This document shows positions 25,298 through 33,916 of a stretch of DNA of 64,000 nt, piece by piece. The DNA comes from Exiguobacterium sp. s193. Its GTDB lineage: Bacteria; Bacillota; Bacilli; Exiguobacteriales; Exiguobacteriaceae. The notes below the pieces were generated by a model. The model ran no database searches and was not told the DNA's origin. It saw nothing but the letters and a program-made list of their open reading frames with translations. Location of the stretch: NCBI RefSeq assembly GCF_018618755.1, contig NZ_JACSMR010000007.1:62001-126000 (forward strand), in the 5' to 3' direction. Every line of letters starts with the position of its first letter. Within the stretch, counting starts at the first letter, position 1. Made by a program: the position numbers and the translations under genes.

Positions 25298-26295
25298 TGG
25301 ATATGTGGAGCGCTCTTCAAAAATCACGTTTTACGTTTCTTAGCTTATGTGTTCTTCTTATCGTTACATTTTTATACAGCCTCTCAACCGGCATTCTTCC
25401 CGTTTCGTTCAGTTCAATCAGCCGGACCATAATCGGGCAAGGAACGAATGCAGAACGGTTGATCTTGATTGACCTGCGACTGCCTCGGATGCTGCTGGCT
25501 CTCTTGATTGGATCAGGTCTTGCTGTTTCCGGGACACTGCTTCAGGGCATGTCACGCAACGCTTTGGCCGACCCGGGTATTCTCGGGATTAATGCAGGGG
25601 CCGGGCTGTTTGTCGTCATGACCCTGTTTTACTTTCGTTCCGCTTTACACCAGCTCCCGCTTTTGCCATTCGTCGCTTTTTTGGGTGCAATACTCGTCGC
25701 CTGGACGATTTATCGGCTAGCAGGAGCAACTTCGCTACGGCCTGCCAGCCTGTTGTTGGTCGGCGTCGGGATCAATGCTTTATGCGGTGCCCTTTTAATC
25801 ATTTTTCAGTTGAAGATGGATCCAAGAGATTTCCAGCAAGCAACCGTCTGGCTGACAGGAAGTATTTGGCAAGCAGATTGGTCGTCCGTCTTCATGCTTA
25901 CGCCCTGGATCGTCCTTTTCATCCCGCTCGCATTTATGCAGAGTCGTTCGTTGAACTTGTTGCAATTGAGCGGTTCACTGCCGCAAACCTTAGGGCTTCA
26001 GGTTGAACGCACTCGTAAGCGTATTCTGTTCGTTGCTGCCGCTCTTGCTGGATCCTGCGTGTCGGCTGGCGGAGGGATTTCATTTATCGGTCTGCTCGCT
26101 CCTCATATCGCGAGACGACTCGTCGGTCCGAACCATTACAGCCTGATTCCGGTCGCCGCGCTTGTCGGTAGTCTGCTCGTATTGTTAGCTGATTTAATCG
26201 GAAAAAATCTGTTGGCCCCGGCTGATATTCCGGTCGGGATCGTCATCGCCGTTCTCGGTGCACCGTACTTTATCGTATTGCTTTTTCGTAAATGA
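25297..26295 (+). CDS. iron-siderophore ABC transporter permease (FecCD family), second subunit
   Basis: 332 residues, same family as the preceding gene: LRLPRMLLALLIGSGLAVSG, LLQGMSRNALADPGILG, GGGISFIGLLAPHIARRLVG, and DIPVGIVIAVLGAPYF at the C-terminus. Start overlaps the previous stop by one base, so translation is coupled. The energising ATPase must come from elsewhere, as B. subtilis FeuBC uses the unlinked YusV. Confidence 0.92.
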   Translation: MDMWSALQKSRFTFLSLCVLLIVTFLYSLSTGILPVSFSSISRTIIGQGTNAERLILIDLRLPRMLLALLIGSGLAVSGTLLQGMSRNALADPGILGINAGAGLFVVMTLFYFRSALHQLPLLPFVAFLGAILVAWTIYRLAGATSLRPASLLLVGVGINALCGALLIIFQLKMDPRDFQQATVWLTGSIWQADWSSVFMLTPWIVLFIPLAFMQSRSLNLLQLSGSLPQTLGLQVERTRKRILFVAAALAGSCVSAGGGISFIGLLAPHIARRLVGPNHYSLIPVAALVGSLLVLLADLIGKNLLAPADIPVGIVIAVLGAPYFIVLLFRK

Positions 26296-26297
26296 AG

Positions 26298-26335
26298 TGT
26301 GACCGATTCGTTGGGTTCTTAACGAATCGGTCACA
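26298..26335. terminator. hairpin between convergent permease and ABM-domain genes
   Basis: GTGACCGATTCGTT pairs with AACGAATCGGTCAC around GGGTTCTT. The stem is strong, but neither side has a clean T-run, so termination is probable rather than certain. Confidence 0.6.
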
Positions 26336-26337
26336 TG

Positions 26338-26667
26338 TTACAAACTTTTCGTTTTTTGACCGAGCATCTCATAATATACTTGACTGCTGTCGAGTATATA
26401 GGACGGTACCGGCTGACCACGGCGCTCACGATGACCTGCGAGATGGACATCACTCGTTTCCCAGGCTTTCCAGTCCTTTTCGGATTTCCAGCGGATTAAA
26501 ATCACTACTTCCTCATCGTCGCATGTCCGCTTTTTTTTCAAAACGCTCAGATCAACAAATCCTGGCTGCTGTTCGATGATGCCTTCTCCTGCAAATCGTT
26601 CAATCATTGTCTCCGCGTAGCCTTTTTCAACACAAATTGTTTTCAGTTGGATAAACAGATGTATCAC
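26338..26667 (-). CDS. antibiotic biosynthesis monooxygenase (ABM) domain protein, heme-oxygenase IsdG/HmoA-like
   Basis: 109 residues. Dimeric ferredoxin-like fold; relatives open heme to release iron. EEVVILIRWKSEKDWKAWETSDVHLAGH lines up (in pieces) with the IsdG segment carrying the catalytic Trp and heme-ligand His (W and H present). The catalytic Asn of IsdG near the N-terminus is Lys here by a hand alignment. Start uncertain: GTG at 26667 sits directly on AAGGGGA, while a CTG three codons in has ideal spacing. A Fur-box-like site lies just upstream, supporting an iron role. Confidence 0.75.
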   Translation of the reverse strand: MIHLFIQLKTICVEKGYAETMIERFAGEGIIEQQPGFVDLSVLKKKRTCDDEEVVILIRWKSEKDWKAWETSDVHLAGHRERRGQPVPSYILDSSQVYYEMLGQKTKSL

Positions 26668-26678
26668 TCCCCTTAATT

Positions 26679-26697
26679 GATAATGAATCTCATTTTC
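26679..26697 (-). promoter_or_regulatory. Fur-box-like operator upstream of the IsdG-like gene
   Basis: GATAATGAATCTCATTTTC matches 15 of 19 Fur consensus bases; a partly overlapping copy continues to TTATC at 26699-26703. It lies immediately before the gene. Confidence 0.78.
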
Positions 26698-26783
26698 GTT
26701 ATCAATATAGCATTATACTCCTTAAAATTGTCAATCCCGTACTAGAATTTATTTCTTTTTTTTGAAATCCGAGCGATTTAACG

Positions 26784-26820
26784 TAAAAAAAGATGCATTC
26801 GCGTTCGAATGCATCTTAAA
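26784..26820 (-). terminator. intrinsic terminator of the ABC exporter operon
   Basis: Minus strand: AAGATGCATTCG and CGAATGCATCTT form a 12-base-pair stem followed by a run of T. It lies 10 bases past the ATPase stop codon. Confidence 0.88.
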
Positions 26821-26829
26821 CAGGTTAGT

Positions 26830-27537
26830 TTAGGCGGTTGGTTGTTCCGCTAAGAAACGCTCGAACGCGATGTCCGGATTATCGGTCTCATAACGCGCGA
26901 CGAAGGCACGATAGGAGCCGCTGTAGACGATTTTTCCATGATGGAGAAAATGCATCTTGCACGGCAGGTGAGCGACTTCATGCAGTATGTGTGTCGACAA
27001 TAACACGATTTTTTGACGGTCGAGTAACGCACCAATCGCTTCGACGACGAAACGCCGTGACTCCGGATCAAGCCCGACCGTCGGCTCGTCAAAGATATAG
27101 AGTGTACGATTGAGATGACAGACCGTCCGGATGATTAGCCAGCGTTTTTCACCGGCTGACATCTGACCGAGCCGTAAGTCTTGCAGACGCTCTAACCGGC
27201 TTCGCTCCTGTTCGCGTAACGAGGCGACGTATGTCTCCCATAACGAACGGAACGGCTCCGACCGGTCACTTTTCAGAATCAACCGGACTAAATCTTTTCC
27301 TTTTAGCATCGGCGGGAGCGGTGCCTGCTGCAATTGATAAAGAATCTCTGTCCGTTCAAACGGCGGTTGAAATCCGTCCGCCGGCAGTGCCCCGGCGACA
27401 ACGTCAAACAACGTCGATTTACCTGAACCGTTTAAACCGATCACGACATTCAACCGTTCCGGATCGAGCTCAAGTTCCGCTTTATCTAAAATCATTTGTT
27501 TTTCATCATAACTGTAATCAATCTTCCCGAGTTGCAT
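26830..27537 (-). CDS. ABC transporter ATP-binding protein
   Basis: 235 residues. Walker A GLNGSGKST near residue 34, signature MSAGEK near residue 125, Walker B LYIFDEPTVGLD and the switch histidine in LLSTHILHE. The layout fits ABC-2 type exporters. It follows its permease gene by 17 bases. Substrate unknown. The family signature LSGGQ is changed to MSAGEK, a common variant in this subgroup. Confidence 0.9.
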   Translation of the reverse strand: MQLGKIDYSYDEKQMILDKAELELDPERLNVVIGLNGSGKSTLFDVVAGALPADGFQPPFERTEILYQLQQAPLPPMLKGKDLVRLILKSDRSEPFRSLWETYVASLREQERSRLERLQDLRLGQMSAGEKRWLIIRTVCHLNRTLYIFDEPTVGLDPESRRFVVEAIGALLDRQKIVLLSTHILHEVAHLPCKMHFLHHGKIVYSGSYRAFVARYETDNPDIAFERFLAEQPTA

Positions 27538-27554
27538 CCGTCCGTCCCCTTCCG

Positions 27555-28295
27555 TTAACGATTTGTCTTTGATGTGATTGACAACCGCTGATAGGCAACG
27601 TAGCCGACTACTATATAAACAATCACGCCTGTCAGAATCGATAAACCCATCATCCCGTCACTGACACTGCCTGTCAGGAAGCGGGCTTCATTCAAGATTA
27701 AATTCGCCGGATTCAGGAATGAAAAAAATGCAAGCAAACGATTATCCGTCAGTTCGAATACATCGATAAAAATGAAGACGCCAAAAATTAAAATCGTCCC
27801 GAGCGGTGTCATCGTCTCCGGCTTCAACGGGAGCGCTGCAATCAGCAGGCTACAGGCAAAGACCGGCAGTGGGACGATAAGCGCAAGTAATCCTGTCATC
27901 AGCAAGGTCTTCAGCAACGGTTGATGAAACACGATCGCCATCATCAGACTGGCAGCGAACATGTTCAACGTGAGGAAAAACCATTGCGATATGAGACGCC
28001 CGAAGATGACCGGGAATTTTTGCCCGGACAAAAACGTATACATCTTCAAAAAGCCGCTTTCCCGCTGGTTAAGTAATGAAATACCGATTCCATTGATTGC
28101 GGTCAACACGATCATGATCGTAAAAAATTGAATCATCGACGTCTGAAAGACCGGCCACGTCGGGGAATCCTTGAACCATTCGAAGTGGCGCATGAGAACG
28201 ATGACAAGGGGTACGGCGAGCGTATAGAGATAAGCAAACTTATTGAAGAACATTTCTTTGTTGTAAAGCAAAAAGAATTCATAACTTTTCCGCAC
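27555..28295 (-). CDS. ABC-2 type transporter permease
   Basis: 246 residues with six hydrophobic segments. The SLLNQRESGFLKMYTFLSGQKF loop (in pieces) after the second helix is typical of ABC-2 permeases. GTG start at 28295 follows GGAGGTAATCGC. Partner of the next gene product. Without substrate clues it may export lipids, peptides or drugs. Confidence 0.82.
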   Translation of the reverse strand: MRKSYEFFLLYNKEMFFNKFAYLYTLAVPLVIVLMRHFEWFKDSPTWPVFQTSMIQFFTIMIVLTAINGIGISLLNQRESGFLKMYTFLSGQKFPVIFGRLISQWFFLTLNMFAASLMMAIVFHQPLLKTLLMTGLLALIVPLPVFACSLLIAALPLKPETMTPLGTILIFGVFIFIDVFELTDNRLLAFFSFLNPANLILNEARFLTGSVSDGMMGLSILTGVIVYIVVGYVAYQRLSITSKTNR

Positions 28296-28444
28296 GCGAT
28301 TACCTCCTAGTTTCTAACCCAATAAAATCCATAATCAATTTGATTCTTACATTATCTTACTATACGCTAATAAGAGAAGAAATGTTTCAAAAAATGGTTT
28401 CTTCGAACACTCTCCAACGGAACAGAAGAAAGGACGTGATTGGT

Positions 28445-29389
28445 ATGAAACGATGGATTGTGAGTGCCGTCTTAGCCGGCTTGCTTGCCGGGTGCTCCGG
28501 GGAACCGGAAGCACAAAAAACGACGACACCGGGTATTACCTTCACGCAAGATAATAAAACAATTAAAATTATCCCACTGTATGATGCCTATCAATCATAT
28601 GTCGATGCGGCACTGAAAGCTCCGATGGAAAATGGAGCGCTGTTTGAAAAATACGTTTTAGACGCTAAAGACGAGTGGATTGAGAAGGAAAAACTGACAG
28701 ATACTTATACAGACCGACGTATTTTAGAAATTCCTGCTGACAATGTCGAAGAACTGAATAAAACGATTGCCTTCTTAAAAAAACACCAAAATTCCATTCA
28801 TCAACAGATTAAAAAAAGTCTTCAGACTTCCATCAAAGAACTGCCGAGAATCGATAAGTTGACGGTCTTCGTTGCGCCTTATAATATCCATAACGCAGCT
28901 GAGATTCAACGCTTCGGTGGCGTCACCGGTTTTGCGTCCGGGACAAATATGTTCACCCTCTACTTAGCAAAAGATTTTTCAAAAGATACACTGGCAAATG
29001 CTGTCGCCCACGAATACCACCATACCGTTGCTTTTGAAAGCAACATGCACGACTCGATATTCAACAGTATCATCTTAGAAGGTGAAGCGGACATGTTTGC
29101 TGCACAGGTTTATCCAAAAGGTAAATCGGAAGCGACCGAACCGTTGCTCGATCATACATTAGAAAATCTATTGACACATATCAACAATTCTTCCGTGAGT
29201 GACTACGACTTACGGTACGGAAATTATGAGAAAGAAATTCCGCCATTTGCCCAATATTCGCTCGGCTTTATGATTATGACCGACTTCATTCAGAAAAATC
29301 CTGATATCCCAGTAAAAGAATGGACACACATGCCGACTGAGGAAATTTTGAAAAAGAGCGGTTATGCGAAAAAGCTGACAGTACAATAA
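28445..29389 (+). CDS. DUF2268-type zinc metalloprotease lipoprotein (YjaZ-like)
   Basis: 314 residues. Lipoprotein signal with lipobox LAGC near residue 17. The zinc motif HEYHH (HExxH) lies near residue 200 and is followed by ILEGEADMFAAQ, whose glutamate is a likely third ligand, as in DUF2268 proteins such as B. subtilis YjaZ. Starts at ATG 28445 after AAAGGA; an upstream in-frame extension lacks a signal. Role unknown; probably acts on secreted or surface proteins. Ends in a strong terminator. Confidence 0.78.
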   Translation: MKRWIVSAVLAGLLAGCSGEPEAQKTTTPGITFTQDNKTIKIIPLYDAYQSYVDAALKAPMENGALFEKYVLDAKDEWIEKEKLTDTYTDRRILEIPADNVEELNKTIAFLKKHQNSIHQQIKKSLQTSIKELPRIDKLTVFVAPYNIHNAAEIQRFGGVTGFASGTNMFTLYLAKDFSKDTLANAVAHEYHHTVAFESNMHDSIFNSIILEGEADMFAAQVYPKGKSEATEPLLDHTLENLLTHINNSSVSDYDLRYGNYEKEIPPFAQYSLGFMIMTDFIQKNPDIPVKEWTHMPTEEILKKSGYAKKLTVQ

Positions 29390-29396
29390 AAAATAG

Positions 29397-29441
29397 AAAC
29401 CAGCCCGGCGCGGATGACTCTATCCACACCGGGCTGGTTTT
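29397..29441. terminator. bidirectional terminator between convergent genes
   Basis: CCAGCCCGG and CCGGGCTGG flank a 20-base loop with TTTT after it and A-rich sequence before it. Confidence 0.82.
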
Positions 29442-30633
29442 ACTCTGCTTCGTACCGTTTGACGATTGTCGCGACCCCTTGTCCCCCACCGATACAAAGC
29501 GTCGCCAATCCTAACGATTCCCCTGTCCGTAACATCTCGTGAATCAACGTCACCATGATCCGGGCGCCGCTTGCACCAATCGGATGACCGAGGGCGATTG
29601 CCCCACCGTTTCGGTTGAGCTTCCCCGGGTCGAACTGCAATTCCTGTCCAACAGCAAGTGCTTGTGCCGCAAAGGCTTCATTCGCTTCGATGACATCGAT
29701 TGCGTCTAGCGTTAGGTTTGCTTTCGCTAACGCTTTTTCGACCGCTTTGACGGGACCGATTCCCATGATCCGTGGGTCGACGCCTGACGTTCCGTTCGCA
29801 ACGATTTCAACGAGTGGTGTCAGTCCAAGCTCCTTCGCTTTGCGGGCAGACATGACGACGACGGCTGCTGCCCCGTCATTGATGCCGGACGCATTGCCCG
29901 CTGTCACCGTCCCGTCTTGTTTAAAAGCAGGACGAAGCCGACCGAGACTATCGATCGTCGTGCCGGCACGCGGAAATTCATCTTCAGAAAAAACAACAGG
30001 TTGCCCTTTACGTTGCGGAATCTCGATTGGCGTAATTTCGTCTTGAAAACGCCCTGCCGCAATCGCGGTTACGGCCTTTAGCTGACTCGAAGCTGCGAAC
30101 TCATCTTGCGCTTGCCGTGATAAGTCATATTCCGTTGCGAGGTTTTCTGCCGTAATCCCCATATGGAAGTCATTAAAGGCACATGTCAACCCATCCTTGA
30201 TGATTGTATCGACGAGCGGTTGGTCCCCCATCCGTAAGCCGGTCCTTGCCCCGTTTAAGACATACGGCGCCTGACTCATGTTTTCCATCCCACCGGCAAC
30301 GATGACATCCGCTTCACCCGACTTGATCGCTTGAAAAGCAAGCTGGATCGCTGTCAGTCCTGATCCACAGACTTTATTGACCGTCAGTGCCGGGCACGAT
30401 TCCGGTAAGCCGGCAGTGAGTGCTGCTTGCCGGGCCGGATTTTGACCGAGACCTGCCTGTAAGACATTGCCGAAGATGACGTCTTCGACCGCTTCCGGAC
30501 GAATACCGGCGCGGTCGATTGCAGAACGGATGACCGTCGCACCAAGTTCTGTCGCTTTGATGTCTTTTAAACTTCCGTTAAAATTTCCGATTGCTGTACG
30601 TGTTGCACTGACGATGACGACTTGTTCTGACAT
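29440..30633 (-). CDS. acetyl-CoA C-acetyltransferase (thiolase)
   Basis: 397 residues, full length. Joins or splits acetyl-CoA units (acetoacetyl-CoA). Catalytic residues: Cys in [10 protein letters not shown] near residue 89, His in [11 protein letters not shown] and Cys in LCIGGGQG near the C-terminus. The ATG at 30633 follows AAGGGGG; an upstream in-frame start would add 14 unrelated residues. It stands alone, so a role in mevalonate synthesis, ketone metabolism or fatty-acid breakdown cannot be decided. A cre-like sequence lies in its upstream region. Confidence 0.93.
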   Translation of the reverse strand: MSEQVVIVSATRTAIGNFNGSLKDIKATELGATVIRSAIDRAGIRPEAVEDVIFGNVLQAGLGQNPARQAALTAGLPESCPALTVNKVCGSGLTAIQLAFQAIKSGEADVIVAGGMENMSQAPYVLNGARTGLRMGDQPLVDTIIKDGLTCAFNDFHMGITAENLATEYDLSRQAQDEFAASSQLKAVTAIAAGRFQDEITPIEIPQRKGQPVVFSEDEFPRAGTTIDSLGRLRPAFKQDGTVTAGNASGINDGAAAVVVMSARKAKELGLTPLVEIVANGTSGVDPRIMGIGPVKAVEKALAKANLTLDAIDVIEANEAFAAQALAVGQELQFDPGKLNRNGGAIALGHPIGASGARIMVTLIHEMLRTGESLGLATLCIGGGQGVATIVKRYEAE

Positions 30634-30963
30634 GACTATTCCCCCTTGATTCAAACGTTCCCCTTTAAAAAACATAAAATCTACTTTTTTAGTAATCTTT
30701 TTTGCACGTTAATCCGATAAAGAGTATGAATGGAAAAATAACATACGCGAACTTAGTCGCTCCATCTAAAATAAGTAAGCGCTTCCAATTATCCTCTTAT
30801 TTCATTTAACAGTCGAAAGACGGATTGGTCAATCGAATGAGACAGATTTCTTATATGACATTATATTTTGAAATTTCTTCTATTTCCTTAATGATTTTAC
30901 AAGTATAATACTCTATATAACAAGAAGATGGTAAGAAGCATAGGATTAAGGAGTTGATTGGCG
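30634..30963. promoter_or_regulatory. 330-base divergent spacer with a cre-like site
   Basis: No gene seen. At 30774-30787 AGTAAGCGCTTCCA differs from the CcpA cre consensus at one conserved position, suggesting catabolite control of thiolase, the diguanylate cyclase, or both. TATAAT at 30904-30909 is a possible -10 for the cyclase gene; its -35 is not clear. The rest is AT-rich without visible structure. Confidence 0.4.
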
Positions 30964-32085
30964 ATGGAGACGATATTTTATGATGTGTTAAACAACATCA
31001 CACTCTTGATGAGCGCGTTTTACTTGATCGGTAAGATGTCGCCTCATCCGATCACGACCGAGTCTAAACGATCTACGCGCATTCTCTATGGGATCTTTTT
31101 AAGCATCGTGTCGATTTTATTGATGCAAATGACGATTGAACCGGCTCCCGGGATTCTCGTTGACTTACGACACATCCCGGTCATCGTTGCAGCCTATTTC
31201 GTCGGTCCGCTCCCGACGTTTATCGTGACGGCGACGATCGTGATTTATCGCTTTAGCGTCAATACGAATTTCGCTGCCTACGCGGCCTGTGTTTTTATCT
31301 TATGTATCGCCTTTGGCACGTCCTATATCGTCAGAAAAATGCCGGTCTACTCCAAACGGACATTTATGACCGTGACACTGTATGCGACGACGATCCATAT
31401 GATCATTTTAGGAATCGTCCTATGGGACACGGGTGTGCTGGTCGAAACGCTTGCTGTCATCATTCCTGCATCCTTTATCAGCTGTTGGCTGACGTTACTG
31501 ATCAGCCGTGACATCCGCCTTACGAAACAGACCGTCCAATCGTTACGGCAACGGACACAAATCGATTTTTTGACGGGACTGCATAACTTTCACGCCTTCA
31601 CGAACTATTTGACCGATGTTAAACAAAGCAGCATCTTACAGGAAAAAACAGTCACGCTTTTAATGATTGACATTGATTTCTTCAAAAAGGTCAACGATAC
31701 ATATGGTCATGAAGCAGGCGATGAGGTCTTACGCCAGTTCGCGAGACGACTTGAGGACGGTGTCGGTGATGTCGGTTACCTCTCCCGTAACGGGGGTGAG
31801 GAATTTTCGGTACTCTTTGAGCATTCCCTCCTACATCAGGTAGAAACGCTCGCCGAACAACTGCGGATCCGGATCGAAACGACGCCTTTTACCATCCAGG
31901 GTCGTGACTCGATCCCAATTACCGCGTCATTCGGTCTAGCCAGCTTCAAGGAGACGACGACGCACATCGATGATCTCGTTTCCCATGCCGATATCGCGTT
32001 GTATCATTCAAAACAAAATGGACGAAACCAAGTGACACGTTTCGCCGTAGAACAAGAGGTCGCATCGACAAACCAAATCAGTTAG
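30964..32085 (+). CDS. membrane diguanylate cyclase (5TM-LYT-like sensor + GGDEF)
   Basis: 373 residues. Residues 1-190 hold about six transmembrane helices of the 5TM-5TMR_LYT kind; residues 205-365 form a GGDEF domain. Substrate and metal motifs are intact: DIDFFKKVNDTYGHEAGD and RNGGEEF, so it should make c-di-GMP from GTP. The product-inhibition RxxD site before GGEEF is not seen (GDVG there). TTG at 30958 is rejected because AAGGAG is better spaced for the ATG at 30964. Confidence 0.88.
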   Translation: METIFYDVLNNITLLMSAFYLIGKMSPHPITTESKRSTRILYGIFLSIVSILLMQMTIEPAPGILVDLRHIPVIVAAYFVGPLPTFIVTATIVIYRFSVNTNFAAYAACVFILCIAFGTSYIVRKMPVYSKRTFMTVTLYATTIHMIILGIVLWDTGVLVETLAVIIPASFISCWLTLLISRDIRLTKQTVQSLRQRTQIDFLTGLHNFHAFTNYLTDVKQSSILQEKTVTLLMIDIDFFKKVNDTYGHEAGDEVLRQFARRLEDGVGDVGYLSRNGGEEFSVLFEHSLLHQVETLAEQLRIRIETTPFTIQGRDSIPITASFGLASFKETTTHIDDLVSHADIALYHSKQNGRNQVTRFAVEQEVASTNQIS

Positions 32086-32141
32086 GGATGGACGTTTCGC
32101 TCAAAATCAGCTACGTTTGATAATGAGGTAGGTGAAGAAAT

Positions 32142-32318
32142 GTGAAATTGACAAAAGGACCTTATATCATCATCGGTCTTCTCCTCGGATTACTGTTCGG
32201 TTTTATCGGAGATAACTTTTATCTGTATGTATCAGCCGGGATTTTAGTCGGGGCGTTACTCGAACTCTATGTCTCAATCCAACAAAAAAAAGAACGTAAC
32301 AAAAAAAATCGTTCTTAA
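32142..32318 (+). CDS. 58-aa membrane protein, unknown function
   Basis: GTG start at 32142 after AGGTG with 7 bases spacing. The protein has two hydrophobic stretches (IIIGLLLGLLFGFIG and VSAGILVGALLELYV) and a Lys/Arg/Asn-rich C-terminus. Its stop lies 12 bases before the DUF350 gene, whose ribosome binding site AAGGAGG overlaps the stop, so they form an operon. No family recognised. Confidence 0.65.
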   Translation: MKLTKGPYIIIGLLLGLLFGFIGDNFYLYVSAGILVGALLELYVSIQQKKERNKKNRS

Positions 32319-32330
32319 GGAGGAAGTCGT

Positions 32331-32735
32331 ATGACTTTTAGTGATTTGTTTGTATCGACACTCGCTTATATCGGTGTCGCAACGCTCTTGCTCGCGATTG
32401 GCGTCGTTTTGTTTGAGGTGACGACGAAATCAAAAGAAATGGAATTGATCCGCCAAGGAAAAAAAGCTGCTGTTTATGCGTTCGGTGGGCGAATCCTCGG
32501 ACTCGCGATCGTGCTCTACTCAAGTATCGCAAACTCCGTCAGCATCCTCGACATGGTGTTATGGGGTGCGCTTGCGATCGTCTTCCAAATCGTCTTGTTT
32601 TACCTCGCGGATTTACTCATTCCCCGTCTCAGTATGACAAAAGAAATCGATGCCAACAATGAAGCCGTCGGGCTCTTGTTATTGTTCCTATCGCTCTCGA
32701 TTGGTCTCATCATCGCCGGTTCTCTTACATACTAA
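32331..32735 (+). CDS. DUF350 family membrane protein
   Basis: 134 residues with four transmembrane helices. The pattern GGRILGLAIVLYSSIANS in the middle and EIDANNEAVGLLLLFLSLS near the end (both in pieces) matches DUF350 proteins of unknown role. AAGGAGG is 7 bases before the ATG. Downstream terminator present. Confidence 0.8.
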   Translation: MTFSDLFVSTLAYIGVATLLLAIGVVLFEVTTKSKEMELIRQGKKAAVYAFGGRILGLAIVLYSSIANSVSILDMVLWGALAIVFQIVLFYLADLLIPRLSMTKEIDANNEAVGLLLLFLSLSIGLIIAGSLTY

Positions 32736-32740
32736 AAAAA

Positions 32741-32777
32741 AACGACAGAAAGTCCGAAACCGGATTTCTGTCGTTTT
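32741..32777. terminator. bidirectional terminator
   Basis: AACGACAGAAA and TTTCTGTCGTT with an inner TCCG/CGGA pairing, A-run before and TTTT after; between DUF350 and the convergent 85-aa gene. Confidence 0.82.
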
Positions 32778-32778
32778 G

Positions 32779-33036
32779 TCATTTCTCAAGCTCATCAAGT
32801 TCTTGTTGTGAGCGCGGGAATCCATTCGCTTGCCACTCTGAGCGATAGATTGAGTCGAGTTTCGTCAGCCCGACTTCATCCGTATCCTTATCCGCATCCT
32901 GACTCGCTTCCCGGTCGAGGTGACTCAAATAATCTTTCAAATGACTTGGTGGACGTTTTGAACGCACTTTTTTCATCACGAATCCCGTTCCTGCCAGTAC
33001 ACCCGCACCGAACAAAAATCGTTTACGTAGTTTCAT
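32779..33036 (-). CDS. small basic/acidic protein with N-terminal hydrophobic segment
   Basis: 85 residues. N-terminus MKLRKRFLFGAGVLAGTGFV could be a membrane anchor or signal-like helix; the rest is highly charged (REASQDADKDTDEVG) and probably partly disordered. AAGGAGGAAC precedes the ATG. No family recognised. Confidence 0.6.
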   Translation of the reverse strand: MKLRKRFLFGAGVLAGTGFVMKKVRSKRPPSHLKDYLSHLDREASQDADKDTDEVGLTKLDSIYRSEWQANGFPRSQQELDELEK

Positions 33037-33114
33037 GAACGTTCCTCCTTTAACAAATCGGAAACTCCATCGTCTGCTACTCTACTATTCCCCGAATCCG
33101 TTCCACTCATTCCT

Positions 33115-33813
33115 TTAGACGAGGCCGCCGCCGTTACGTAAGACAGGGTGGGCGAGCAGCTTGACGTTTTCATGTTCGATCGTCAACACATGATCCGGTT
33201 GGCGCTCGAAGTACCCCGTTTCGACGACACCATGCCACGATTTTAACTCACGAACGAAATGTGCCACATCCGGGACACGGTCCAAAACGACATCTAAAAT
33301 CGAATGACCGCCGTCCGTCACGAACGGTGTCTCCCCTGTCTTACGGAGCGTGTAGGAAATCCCCTTGTCTTGCAACAGCTGTTCAATCGAACTGCGCGCA
33401 AACGGTTCGACTTCGACCGGTAACGGTCCCGTCAGCCGTCGGACGAATTTTGAACGATCGGCGAGATACAACACTTCCCGTCCCTGTAAGGCGACGATTT
33501 TTTCGCGAAATAATGCGCCACCGCCGCCTTTGATGACTTGAAAGTGGTCGTCGATCTGGTCGATCCCATCGATGACAAGATCAAGTTGCGCGACTTCTGC
33601 GAGTTCGCGGAGTGGTATTCCGAGTTGTTTCGCCTGTCGCTCCGTCTCGACCGATGTGGCGACGGCTTCAATCTTAAGACCACCCGCGACAGCTTTTCCT
33701 AGTACTTCAATGAAATAGCGGGTCGTCGAGCCCGTACCGAGTCCAAGCGTCATGTTCGGCTTGATATAGGCCAGTGCCGCTTCGGCGATGAGTTGCTTGT
33801 CGTGCTCCTGCAT
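33115..33813 (-). CDS. rpiA: ribose-5-phosphate isomerase A
   Basis: 232 residues. Interconverts ribose 5-phosphate and ribulose 5-phosphate in the pentose phosphate pathway. Motifs: [13 protein letters not shown] near residue 24, DGIDQID (family DGADE/DGxD acidic pair kept, with Ile for Ala and Gln for Glu) and [13 protein letters not shown] with the catalytic region. GAGGGTGAACG precedes the ATG. Monocistronic. The DGIDQ spelling is a divergence seen in some Bacillales paralogues of RpiA. Confidence 0.88.
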   Translation of the reverse strand: MQEHDKQLIAEAALAYIKPNMTLGLGTGSTTRYFIEVLGKAVAGGLKIEAVATSVETERQAKQLGIPLRELAEVAQLDLVIDGIDQIDDHFQVIKGGGGALFREKIVALQGREVLYLADRSKFVRRLTGPLPVEVEPFARSSIEQLLQDKGISYTLRKTGETPFVTDGGHSILDVVLDRVPDVAHFVRELKSWHGVVETGYFERQPDHVLTIEHENVKLLAHPVLRNGGGLV

Positions 33814-33876
33814 CGTTCACCCTCCTCTGTCAAATCAATTCTTATAAGGTTTTCCCGGATTACCGTCCTTCTAATC

Positions 33877-33910
33877 AAAAAAACGGACCCGACGTCGCCG
33901 CCGAATCCGC
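33877..33910 (-). terminator. intrinsic terminator of the hemolysin III-like gene
   Basis: Minus strand: CGGATTCGGC and GTCGGGTCCG form an imperfect stem followed by seven T, just past the stop codon. Confidence 0.75.
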
Positions 33911-33916
33911 TTTTCA

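Noticed and set aside
26298-26335. Strong hairpin as a certain terminator
   Set aside because: No T-run follows on either strand, so it is listed with lower confidence.
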